A stretch of 64,000 nucleotides of DNA from Cloeon dipterum (lineage: Eukaryota > Arthropoda > Insecta > Ephemeroptera > Baetidae). Below the pieces are notes generated by a model. That model was given only the letters and a program-made list of their open reading frames with translations. It searched no databases and was not told the DNA's origin. This document shows, piece by piece, positions 1 through 12,800 of this stretch; position 1 is the first letter of the stretch, and each line of letters starts with the position of its first letter. The stretch is taken from assembly GCF_949628265.1 (NCBI RefSeq), contig NC_088786.1, positions 32,447,681 through 32,511,680 of the forward strand. Reading direction: 5' to 3'. The translations under genes and the position numbers were made by a program.

Positions 1-885
1 TAGCTAAAAACAGTTGCCTGGACTCAACCGTGAAAATTCAGGATTTTGTCAGAAATTAAAAAATTTAATTCGATCAAATTGTTTTGTCAGGAGTAGAATG
101 CATCCCGAGTTTAATCATGATTGTTAGAAAAATGTTCCATTTTATAAATTTAACATGGGAAACTAGTGTCCGGCTTTGTCACTCAGTAATGATGCTAGAT
201 TGAAATTGTTTATTGGTATTTTTTTTCTCATTTCGTGAAGTTTGAGGCGAAAAAATTGCAAGTTAGAGCGAAACTTACCCCTTGTTAGTTTTGACAAAGT
301 AGCAAATTCACTAAATTTGTGGTTTTCCACACAAAAATTATTATTAGGAGCCTTTCAGAAATAAAATTGATAGGAGATTAAAAATTGGAAATATTTAACA
401 ATTGATTTTAATGCGTTAAAAAGCCAGTTTTCCTTTAATCGTGATATTTTAATTAGGACTCTGATGTAAATTTTTTTAAAAGTACTTTAGATCGCCAAAA
501 ATGTCAATTTTAAAATTTAACTCCACTATGATAGGCAATGAACATTCAGTGTGCTACTTGTCAAAACGTGTAATCAATCCTTGTCAGTCTGTGCTCGAAG
601 TGTCAATCTTGACCTTCGAATGTAGCAAAAAGGTTTTGGCACATATAAAGGTGATCTTATTCTTGGACACAGAGAAACGCACAAAAATGAATTATTTACG
701 CGGCAGGGGGTGGGTGGTGAAATGCCTCGACTGAGTAGGAAAATGCCATTTTTGTTAATGAAACAGTAACTGTCAACCCATGCAAGTCTATGTACACACA
801 CTGGACACGCCGGGGGTTACAAGAGATGTGCAAGCGCAAGAGGAAGCGTCCAACTCCACTGAGGGGTCAGCGGCGGCGTGCTCAC

Positions 886-3800
886 CTGTTCGCTGTCAGC
901 TGCCTTGGCCTCGGCCTCCGGAGCCGCCTCCTCGCTCTTCTCTTCGCTCTCCTCCTTGGCGGGGGTGACCGCCTCCTCCTCCACCTTGGCCTCTGGCTCA
1001 GGCTCGGTGACGGCGGCGGCGGCGGCGACGACAGCAGCAACGGGCTCTTCCACAGGCTCAGGCACAGCCTGTAAAAAGCGGTGGAAGTTAATGCCTGATG
1101 TTTGCAATTTTAAACGTTGTAACCTCATAAAGAGTACTTTTTAAGACAAATTAGGCTAATTATTAGGTTATCAGCCATTTATTTAATATTTTATTTGAAT
1201 TTTTTTCGGTAAATTTTCGTAGTTGCAAGGATGGAGCAAATCAGACACAATTGTTCCTCGAAGGTGCTTATCTTTATTTCAGTTCAGGGCGGCTAGGCTA
1301 GTTTTTTCCTACCTCTGGCTCGACAGGAGCGACCTCAGGCGCGGCGGGCTCCTCTTCCTTCACCTCCTCGACTGGTTCGGGCTCCTTGGCGGGCTCAGCG
1401 ACTGGCTCAGGCGCCTCTTCGACAACGGGGGCGGGCGTCGACTCGACCTCAGCCTCCTTGACTTCCACTACGGGCGCCTCCTCCACTTTCTCTTCCGCCT
1501 TTTCGGCGACGGCGGCAACGACGGCGACGGGGGTGGCGGGCTGCACGGTCACGGCTGGCACGGCCAGTTCGTCGGCCGGGGGAGGGGTGGTTGGCAGAGG
1601 CGGCGGCACTTCCTCGCTCGACTTCTCCTGCGAAAATTTGGCACAGTCAGCAACTATCTCCTTATTTTCCTCATCCAAAATATTGATTTTTTTTTAATTA
1701 TTACAAGGGTTGAAATTTTATTAAATGTCTTTCTTTCGTTCTCGAAAGGAGGGAAATTTACAAAGAAACTTTTCTTCTAAACTCTTTAAGCTTTACAGTA
1801 CATGTCTGATGCTAAAAATACTTGTAATTTTGGTTGGTATGCGGGGTTTCCTAGTTTGCTGAAGTTCCAAGACTTAAATTTCGATTAAAAGGAAGCTAAT
1901 ATTCTATCCCGTTCGCGCGGGAGGTTGTGGAACGACCATGGTTGGGCATGGGTGTTAAGCGTTTTTTTGCGGATCCGGTTTTTGCGTTTTTTTACAGCTA
2001 GTTTCTCACGCATTTTTGGTGCTCATGAAAAATTACATTTAAAATGTTTAAAAACCCACGACTCATATGAGTCAACAAAAACCAAAAACCCATTCTCTCT
2101 CCACTACACAACCATGAGGTGCAAAAAACCGCCAATTTTTTTAAGTTTAAAAATTTTAGTGATTTTTTTAGCAAGATTAGAATATAAGCAAGCAGAAAAT
2201 TTGATTCGTGTCACTTGTCACTTCCTATTTAAAACATTTTTTTCGCTTTATTTATTTTTTATTTTTTCCGCCTCACATTAAATTTGCTGGGAACTTAGCC
2301 AGACGCGTAGCAAAAAGTTCCTACCCGACGGGCACCAAATCGAATCGCCAAATTCGATCTGCGGACTAAAAGCAAAAACCACTGCACTGCAAGTTAGGGG
2401 AACACCCCGGGAGATACCCGCAACCCTGGGAATGACGTCTAAACCGATTAAAAACGATTTTTTAATTAATAGAGAAAAATTCCTTGGTGCATTTTAAAAT
2501 AAATTAAATTTCCCCTTCTGGCCGTTAAAGCAAATAGAAAATTTCGACCTCCATTTATGGCAATTTAAACTTCTGCCAGCGAAATTCATAAATTAAAATT
2601 ATTAATTGAATTTTGGTGCGTGAGACGCGGTAGAAACGCACCTCTGTCTTTTCAGCCTCCTTGGTCTCCTCAGGCTTCTTCTCGGCGTCGGCGGGAGCGT
2701 CGGCAGCATCCTGCAAAATTTGCGTGTTATTAGCCGTAACGAGATCTGCGCGGTGGTGCGGGTTGCACTCGCTTTCTGGCCGCAAAGACCAATCATGTGA
2801 CGGGCGAGGGAGCGGCCGTGACAACCGGTGTCGAGTGTCGCAAGCCAAGAGGGTTCTCCTCGCGCGCCCGGTCACAAGACGCGACGCATACACTCACCTG
2901 CTTGGGGGCCTCCTCCTTGACGTCCCCGGCGGCGGCGGCGGCGTCGACGGCGGCCGCCGTCTCCTCCTGGGTTGCCTGCAACAACGAGCACATTTTGTCA
3001 TGCGTCTGCATTCCATTTGCGGACAACAATCGCGGCTCCGATCACTTGTTTTGTATGCTAATTAGCCCACCGATTCGGGATTTCGCGCACGTCATTTTTC
3101 GGTGGGCCGACTCGAGGCGAATAAATAAGCGGATAGGTCGAGAAAGTTGCGAGGAAATAAATAAATTATTTGTGAGGCACAGCAATAAATAGGGGTTGGA
3201 AAAGTCTGGCCGTTCGCCAAGACGGACGCAACAAGCAAAGCGAGCGTAACAGTCGAACCTGTTGAACAACTTCGTCGGACATAGTGTTTGTCGTCGGTTG
3301 GCGGGGCGGACGAGAGAGAGAGAGCAGGCGAGGGATGAGCACCGAAAACCAAACAAGTGCACACTGAACACACACGACGACTAGTCACTGCGGCGGACAC
3401 AAAGAAAGAAGAGCGAATTGAGTAGGCAAGAGCGGCGAGTGCCTTTTATACGCGCGCACATCCCTCCAAGTCTTGCCGTTTCTAATTAAGCGAAATGGCA
3501 GGAGGAAGGGGGGGCGCCCGTTTTATTATTTGTTTCTCCATACATGCATATGCGGCTGGCTCATTTTTTCTTTATTGATACGCAGCACTGTGCGAATCGC
3601 GTGTGTGAGAAAGGGAGGCGCGCGGGCGCGTGCGACTTTGTTGACGCGCGGATCAAAATACCTGCGTCGCGCGAGGGGATTTGATTTGTGCCCACGGACA
3701 ACGCCCCGGTTCATTCACGCACGCTGGGAAAATGCGTCGACGTGTCTTACCAAAAATAAAATGAAATAAAATTGTTAAAAATTAATGAACCTTGACAGAC

Positions 3801-6800
3801 AAAAATGCAACGGACACGCTTGTCACTATGAAATCCGTAAAAAATGGCCCATCTTTTCTTGTAAGATGCTACTAACAAAAATTAATAATATTTGTATTTC
3901 CTCTGGACTTAACACGCAATTTTTTTTAAACTGAGTAAGGCATATAATTATATATTGTGTTCATCTTCTGTATTTTTCCTACCCCTCGTGTGGCATTTGA
4001 TTTTGCCATTCTTTGGGGTTTGTCCGACCCCTACGCTGGCCAATTGAGAGAATTCGGCCTACCAGCAGCATCAACTTCCCGAACAACGGCCCACTCACTT
4101 GAAAGCGCGTCATGTGACGTGATTAATTAATCATGGCAGGCGGCGTCAAGGGAACGCGGGCGAAACTTTGTGTCACTTTGTCTTCATTCATAGAGCGCTG
4201 ACCACGTGCGCCGAATATTATGCTGTAAACGCACACTGACGGCGTGGCTCAGACAGACATAGACAAGAAGCGCGGCCGTTGTGTTGCGCAGCAGTAATTG
4301 GGCTGCTGGAAGTGGACCGATTCTTGTACTCGGAATAAAGACTGCCTTTGAACTGCACGCCCATTAACAAAAAACACCAAGCAGCACTAAACTTGCGAAA
4401 TATCTTTTGCTGCAAAAAGCGTGCTCGGGACTATTAAGCTCAAGTGCCAATTACCACGATGAACGTTCCTGTTAAATTTATCATTAAAACTACTGCGATC
4501 TTTTTCCTCGAAAAACAGTTCAATCAAATCACGATCTCATTGTCTTTGTCAGGGTGCAATTTCAGCCGGCATATGTAGCAATGCAATCGATTTCCGCGTG
4601 TCTCTCGCACGCGTTTCGCACTCAGAGGAGTTCGCGCATTCCAGGCTGGCAGCGGTGCAACAATTTCGTTGAACGACACCTGACGCACTCACAACCCGAT
4701 ACACTTCTTGCGAGTGTTCATCGCGCGCGCGCGCCTCCTCCGGGGGATACCGTTTCTCCAAATGCCAGGGGCTTGGATTTCGCTTTTATCTTTGACCCTG
4801 CTCATCAGCTGTGGTGACGCGGCGACCGATCCGTTTTCAGACGCACAGAAACCCCAGCCGTGCCTAGCGCGAGGGCAGGGTAATTTAAACGCGCGCATCT
4901 ACTCGATATAAGCGCCGTCACCGCTCTCGTGATTGCAAACTGCGTTGCTTTCGTGAACGATGCACTTCTCGCCGGCAGGCTCCACTGGTAAACCGCATTT
5001 CCAAGTCGATTCAGGGGTGTCGTTGTGGTTTTCAACAACTGCGATCGTTTTGAAATTTATTTAAATTGCTCAATCTCATTTTTATTAGATGAAGAGCCAA
5101 TGCTTCTTAGTTTAAATTTTTTAATATTTTTTAGTAAGATAAGAATATAAGCAAGCAAGAAATTTGATTCGTGTCACTTATCACTTCCTATTTTAAACAT
5201 TTTTTTCGCTTTATTTATTTTTAATCTTTTCCGCCTCACATTTGGCGGGAACTAAGCCAGACGCGTAGCAAAAAGTTCCCACCCGACGGGCATCAAATCG
5301 AATCGCCGAATTCGATCTGTGGACAAAACGCACTGACTGGCTGGCGTGCCAGGCAAAGCTGGGAAAAGTCGCGGTTGGCGCACAACGCCGGCCTGATCGG
5401 GTTTCGCGCGCGACAAAGGTCATACGGCTGGAATCAGAGTCGGCCCGCCAAGGAGTCGAGGGCCAAGATGCTGCAGAGGAGGAGGAATTCGCCGGCAGAA
5501 TGCGAAACCGCGCGTCACTCACTCGTCTCGCCGCAAACGCACCGCTCGTGTCGCGTTGCTTCGCCTCTTTTTTATACCGCATCGATGTTGTTTTGCCACG
5601 CAGAGTGTCACTTGCACTCCACTTCCATTACATTGCAGAATTTTGCTTACATTGTAATCTCTCACTCTAATGATTTATTTTATAGATTAATTGCCAGTTA
5701 TTACAAACCATAAATATAATCAATAGGCATTTCGTTAGAATATTTAATTAACACGAGTGATTTATTAGCGATGGCAACGCGAAGCCTTTGAGGCTGTGGA
5801 ACAATAACTGTTTCGCCAAAGCTCTGGGGCCCGTCCGGAGATCCCCAGCAGCATGTGTGCGGTATTTGTTTGGGCCAAATCCCGGGGGATTGCGAAGAGT
5901 GGCGCCGGCGCAACTTCAAAGCGCCTCTCATGTGAGCCGGGATTTTGCGAGCGTGACGCGATCGCTGCAGCCTGCAGCACGTGACGCACGGTGCGCCAAT
6001 TTATTATGCAACCTGAGGCACATGACTGATTTGTTTTCGCGCGCGCAGCAAAGACGCAGAGCAGAGTCTCTCATTAAAACGAGGCGATTAGCCGCGATGA
6101 AAACAAAAACACCTCTCGTCAGGCTCGGCATAGGTAATTGATGATGCCCGCTGATAGCGAAGAGGACGAGCTCGAACTGCGCGTCTGCAATTGAAGGGTG
6201 CTGTGCATTTAATTTGACACGAGCAAGACGCGGAGAGGCTGCAGCTCTCCTGGATTGCCCAACGCCGGACACGAAGAGACGCCGATCTGGCGCCTGGCTC
6301 ACGAGCGTATGTGCTCAAGTTCCAAAACGTTTCGTAAACTCGAAGACACGGAAACCTGAGATGAGTGTAATTGCAAAAAAAGAAATATATCAAATTATCC
6401 GTAGACGAGTTCAAGAACAACAGCAAATCGAATTTCTGCATCACGTATTTTCAAAGGGAAAATAATTTGTATATGAAAGAGAAGTAAGAAAGAACTCTTT
6501 TTATTTCAAAACAAGGAGAATACCGTCAGAGGAATACACCGTCGAAGAGGTCTCATCAAGAGATATGCAATGGTGAACCGCAGTGGAATTAAAAGAAAAT
6601 CGGAAACTTGGTTGTGGTACATTCCCTTACTGAAGCCAACAATGCAAACAATTTTTTATTGCTGTCCAGATTGGTGAGTACACACATTTCTTTAAAGCAG
6701 ATAATTTTGTTGCTGTCAACTAATTCAGACTTGCTTGAAAAATAAATCAAATTTCAGCCAAGGGTCGACTTTCACGCAGCGTATCAGCTTTGGCTCTTCA

Positions 6801-9800
6801 TTTCATCTTCATCAGTTCGTTGGTCTCGCTCGTGCACAGCGAGGATTAAAAGCAAGGTGTTGGCACGAGAAGATTATTTGCTCGCACGATCTCATTTCTG
6901 ATACACAACCCGCAGTTTCCGTCCGTTTTTGCCGCTGCGAGCCGAGTAAAAAAACAAAAACAAGACTCGTGCTCCCTGCAGCGAAAAATCGCGCGGCGCG
7001 TGAAGATATTTCGCGATCGTGCATATAGCTGCGTCCATCTTGGCCGAGGGATTATGGTGTGCGCGAAGAGAGATACACACGTTCATCCGATTCTCTGCTT
7101 ACAAGCCGGCGCGGTGTTGTGTTTCGCGCTCTTTTAGCAACTCTATCCTCCTTCTTTTGCTCTCTGGCTGGCTGCGTCGCAATTATTTCCTCGGCAAACA
7201 CGCGCTCTCCCACTCGCTTCAAACACGCACAATTGGAAATATGTATATTCAATCCCGTGGAAAATATTATGACTTTTAAATGTTTCCCCATTTTGAAACT
7301 GAAAATTGAGTGGCACTTCCTTATTCTTCGCCTTGTTCAGAAGAACTCAATTGCTTTTCAAATTCCAAGTACGCGTCTCCTCATTACGTTAGGCTAGAGC
7401 TGACATTTCAATTAAAGTCAAGAGCGCCTGCAAGGCAAGCAACCGGCGCGACTCGGCTGCTGCGACAGTTCGTTTTCGCCCGCGACTCGAGATGATGAGG
7501 ATCACTCGCACGCACACTTGGCAATTCCTCTGCGCGAGACAGCGACAATTTAGCGCCAGACGATTGGATAATTGCGATTGTCTGGCGACATGACTGATTC
7601 ATTCACGGTCAAGCGAGGGAGATGCGCCCGTTTGGTCAGCTCCTAACTCTTTAAGGTCCAAAAAGAAGTCTCATATACAAGTCCATATTTGGCAAAGTGG
7701 ACACGTGATTGCGAAACACGTTTGCCGAGACGCCGCTAGATTCCGCTCGAGTAATAAAATTTTGGACGGTACAAGAATGTGCGTAATTACAAGAAGAGGT
7801 CGCGGCCGGCCTGGTTTCGAGAAGATAAAGAGAGGCATTTCCGCCCGATGCACCGGACAGAAATTAAAATCGGCCAAGGCGGAGTGCTGACAATCGCGCC
7901 TCATTCTCCTCCGCGAACTGCGCGCAATTTTTTTGCACCAACGCCAGATGCCGCTTGGCCCGAATTATTGCCAATGCCGCACCGAATTATGCTCAAGTGA
8001 GATTTATGCCTTTAGCACCAATTGCGCGGCAGCAGCGAATCATGAAAAAAAAGTGAAGGCCGATTTCCTCAATGGCCGTGTTATGACAAAGAACAGCGAG
8101 CATTAAGCTGTCGTCGCTGTTCAAATGATAAAAAGCAGAGCCATGTAAGTGCGATTTATCGCCTTCTGCAAACAAGTGTCGAGAATTTAAACACAGCTCC
8201 GTTGGAAAATTGGGTCAGGTTTTCTTCTATATTGTCTTTTTAAATACAAAACATTTACTCTTCTTGCAAAATATTTTTAAAAGTCTCGAGCTCATGAATA
8301 ATTCATCTCTGTTAAACATTTTTCAGCAGCTGAGACCAAATCCTCAACCGTGCTCATCCCGATTTGGCCATTCTCGGCTCTCAACGCGGAGCAATTAACC
8401 AAGCGCCAAGGTCGGCGGCGGCGGCGCTCTAAGGTGAATCGTCCTCAAATTCCAGCTGCAAATGCTAATTGCGTGCGAGATTCGATGCTGTCTGCCCGTC
8501 TGCACGTACGACTACGCACTCACTCAGTCAGTCAGCTCAGAGTCGCGGCTCGGCTCGAGTCAGCATCATACAATGTGAACACCATGTGCACGTTTGCCGC
8601 CCGCAGCTGTTCGCCCAGGGTTTCCGTTGACGCCGTCGCTTTATTAAAATAACAACGTCAGCAGCGCAGCCAGCCAACTCGAGCAGATATACATTCACAA
8701 AACAAAAAGCAACGCCTTATTACTATTATTACTCGCGGGGTAATCATACGGGCCGCGCCATTGTCGGGCAAACATGCGTGTAATTATCACTCGGGATTTT
8801 TTTCTCTCACTATCACGGCTTAAGTGAGTGGAGTGGAGGAATTTCTCGTTTGTAGGAATGATGAGACACGGCTAGGGGCGATTTTTTGTTATTAATTGTA
8901 GTAATTAGAGATGCCGCAATCAAACCGAAATATGGAATCCAGAAATGCTACTTTTCCAATACTCCCTTTTGAGAAGTTCAGTTAATTAAAATCTGAGCTT
9001 TTCCTCGAACAATCAGAAAGCGAGGCCGAGCAACTCGTCGTCTTCTTTCTCACACCAATTTCTCGGCGGCCTTCCAAACCTTGGACTCGCGTAATTCAGG
9101 CACCTTCAGATACAAATTCCCTTTCTCAGGCGTTTCAGGTTACGAAACGCGGATTAGTTAAATATTTCTCTTTTCCCTGCCGGCGGCACCTCACTCAAAT
9201 ATGGAATAATAAATAATCTCCGCGCTCATCCCCCAGGCGCGTCAGGTGACACGGCGGGGGATGATCTAGTGTGACAGGTCGGCCTCCCTTGCTTACCGGT
9301 ACAAAGAAGGATTTTTCGGGTACGCGGGGAGCAGAGCAGCAGGAATGCGTCTCTGCTCGCCTGTCTAATTCTAATTGGATGCTCCTGAAGCGAATAACAC
9401 GGAAAGGCATTTAAGCATTCAAGTGGTGCTTTTTCAATTTCGGATCCACTGATTAATCGCTATTTATACACTTATGGCACTTCAAAATGCCACTTCCTGC
9501 ATATCCACCGTCTGATCAAAAATAGATCCGTGGTGGGTATACGCTCTGTGGCACTTGGAATCTTGAGCACTCGCCTGATGAATTATCACTAATGAAGGAA
9601 TCCGACAAGAGGGGAAAAGTGCAGCTTCTAAAACAGCTTTTTGATTGAAAATTGTGACGCTTATTTCGTCGTTCAAATTAAAGCCAGCCTCTCCTTAAGC
9701 TGCAGATCGTTTCCAAGAGCCAATTTATCCGGCTTTGATCACGCGCGGCATTCGTTGCGTTCGCCGAATTCCACTTGCGCTCTGTTCTTCAAAGAAAAAA

Positions 9801-12800
9801 TCTGGAGTCGGTTCAACCTACCTCAAGGTTGTTCGGATTTATGGTAATGCATCTTGAAAGAGGCAGCAGGTAAAATGCTCGTGTCGCTTGGTCGCGTCCT
9901 CTCAAATCATCCCTTGGAGCCCACTCGTGATAAGAAATATATTACGAAGAAGAGACAGCGTCTGATTCTCCGGCTCGTTCAATTTCTATCTGCGTCGCCA
10001 GCAATAAAGGCTTGCGTCGTAAAAGCTGCACAGACAGTCCGTCGGATAACCGTGGGCGCGCAATAACATTAATCGGGGAAGCCCGGTGAGTTCGCAAACA
10101 TTGTTTCCCCCTCATTTGGCAAAATCCGTTTCCGGAAGAGTTCACACGTAATTGGATCGAAAAAGAGAGAAAAAAGGTCTGCCCAACATGAAATCCGATA
10201 TACCAATAGGACAACATTTTTATTTTCCGAGACAAGGCACTTAAGAAGCGTGCATTACTCCAAAAAGAGTAGAGGGACGGTTTTTCTCCACTCCTTCTCA
10301 AAAAGGCTGGTTTCATCAAGAAAGAGCTCTTATGTAATGCAACGGAGCGTCATTTGGCTGCGACCCGTCCTTCCTTTCGTGTTTTCATTCAGCGGAAAGG
10401 TTCAAAGCGTGTTCGCTCGCCAACCGCAGCCGCAACAGCGGCAAACATTTAGGGTTACCACACGTTTATTATAAATCCATTAGCCAATTTAATAATATCT
10501 TGAAATAATTTTGAATATTCTAGTTTCGTTGAAAATTAAATGGATATATATCAACACATTAACGGGGCTCGAAATATGAATTTACTCCACCCATCCTTCC
10601 GAAAAACATCCGTTGCATAAATATTCGGCCTCTGAAGCGGTTTCTATTTGACGAAGATTTATGCATTGGTGAATAAAAATCAACAGAAAAGAGCAACGAT
10701 CCGGGGGGAAAACCGCAGAGGAAAAAAAACGGTTGTCCGGGTGTCGTGGCATCCCTGGCGGGCGTGCAAAAGTGGCAGTCGCTCTCTCGCTCGCGTCGGG
10801 ATGCAAACGGGTGCGCGCGCGAATGTGGAGTAGCGAGGGTTGCATACGCGCGCGCGGCTGGTCGGCCCTACTAGCCCACTCGGCGGCGGGTGCGAGAGAG
10901 TGCATCTCGCCGTCTGGCTGGCAGCGGGCGTGGGGAGCGCCGAGGGTGGCTTTTCGTGCACCCGCCCGATCAATAGAGTCAGACAGAAAAGGGGGCCTCG
11001 GCCGGGAGGCGGTTGCCATGGCGACCCGCAACGCCGCACACATCCACCCCTGCACGCCTCGTGCGCTCGCCGGCCGGCCGGCGTGCTTTTCCGCGTGTTC
11101 TGAATTATTCGCAGGTGCATTTACACGTCCTTGCAATAAATAATGTAAAGCGAAGTGCGTGGTTTGCGCCTCCTCCGCAGAAAAAAGTAAACAGCAGATT
11201 AATTTTCGTTTCAGCGTGCTTTGATTACTGTTTAAAATTACTTTAAGTAGTTATGCTGTTTTACAAAAAATGTGGTCCCACGGCTGGAAATTGTTGCATA
11301 ATTAAACAAGCAATTTAATTTCGCTCCCCTCGCCACTTCCGATCGGATCATTTCAAATCCTTTCCAGTCTATTTGCCGCCGCGCAGCACGACTTCTTCAT
11401 TTAACAATTCCCAACTCGCTGTCGAGGTGGGTGGGGGTGAATTTCATTAAGCGCTGATCCGAACAAATGTCCTTTTCTTTCGCGAACGCAATAAAGTGGT
11501 CGGAGCTTTCTTTCGCCGTCAGCGAGCGCAGAATGGGAATTTTTCAACTCACCTCCTTCTCTTTCTTGGCGACGGCCTTTTTGTCCTTGCGCGAGAAGCT
11601 GATGGAGCGGAAGCTGAACTTCTTCTTCTTCTTCTTAGGCTTATCGGGGCTGGACGAGGAGGCCTCTTCCTCCTTGGTGCCGTTCTGCTTCTCCACTGGA
11701 ACGGCCTCTCCACCCTCGGCCGGGGCGACGACGTCCTCCTCGGCCTTGGCCACTGGAGCCACACCCTTCTCTACATCGCCATTCTCTTTCTGCAAAACAA
11801 ATACAAAAAATGGAACATTAAAACACTTGATCAGCGTTTAAAAAGGCCGTTAGTATTATGACAACTTCGGTTCGTTCATCAACTGCTGCCGAGAGAATTT
11901 TACATGAGCGACACTTGAAATGAGTGCTCTAGAGAGATAAAAAAATTAATGTATCCCCTGACAGAATCGAGTTTAATCTGTGCTAACTTCACGGGTCATA
12001 AAGCAGTTGAGCTACAATAAAAGTGTTAAAACGATGAGTCATCAGGCTGGGCGGGCTGCCACCCCTTTTTGCCCGCCCGCCACAAAGGCGGCCGAAAACA
12101 AAGGGTTGCAAAGGTGTCGTCGAAAACGAGTGAATATTTCGTCTGCTCTCTGGGGGTTGCATTATTTCTCTTTGCCTGCGCGATAATCGCCGGCGGGCGG
12201 GCGACAATGAGTGCGCAAATAAAACCCGTCAGATGCTCTTGTCACCTCGTGCAGCATAATAATATCGATCTGATTGCAACACATTGGCCAACTAACTGAC
12301 AGCGACCCTTGCGTGTGAACCGACCGCTTCATCAAAACTGCAGAGGCGGAAATGAAATGAGAAAAAGTGAGTCAGACTTGTTGGGAGAGCAGCAATTTCC
12401 CTACTCGCAATTTGGCTTTAATTTTGAAACAGGCCAGACATAAATAGACGCGGGCCATAAAAAGTCAAAAGTAACTTTAGGGCTTATAAAAAGTGTGCGC
12501 GTGTGAAGGGAACGGAGCAAAATTTCATCACAATCCCTCCTCGCGACGAACCGAGTCAGTTTGGCTGTTTTAAATTGTGTTTTTTTTGTGTGTGTATGAA
12601 AATAATTGTTTTTATAATTCGAGATAAAAAGCATGAAATAAAGCGACTTTATCTTTAGCGGCTTTGAAGAGCAGCCGGCTGCTGTCAGGCCGAATCTGAG
12701 GGTGTTTCTCGCGTCGGCAGAGCTAGCAATAAAGGTGATTTACGAAATTTCGCCAGGCCACCCGAGTGTGGGCACTGCCATTACGCTCACAAAGGGCGAG

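Larger units (their letters stand above)
3451..11552. other. Long Akap200 intron region (with 2976-3258), no coding exon seen
   Basis: Between the MARCKS-domain exon (ends 11553) and the exon at 2975 lie 8.6 kb. Apart from the internal promoter and short first exon I see no coding exon. A GC-rich, CpG-rich patch at about 10720-11110 contains an RFX X-box-like palindrome. One copy of a 225-bp dispersed repeat lies at 5107-5327. The ORFs here are low-complexity artefacts of GC-rich sequence. Confidence 0.5.

Noticed and set aside
1298-1697. Plus-strand Ser/Thr/Gly/Ala-rich frames opposite the Akap200 exon
   Set aside because: Shadows of the low-complexity Glu/Ala/Pro-coding minus-strand exon.
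10582-11143. Long overlapping frames on both strands in the GC-rich patch
   Set aside because: Translations are Arg/Ala/Pro/Cys-rich with no domain, frames are open on both strands at once, and no splice-linked partner is seen; a GC-content artefact.
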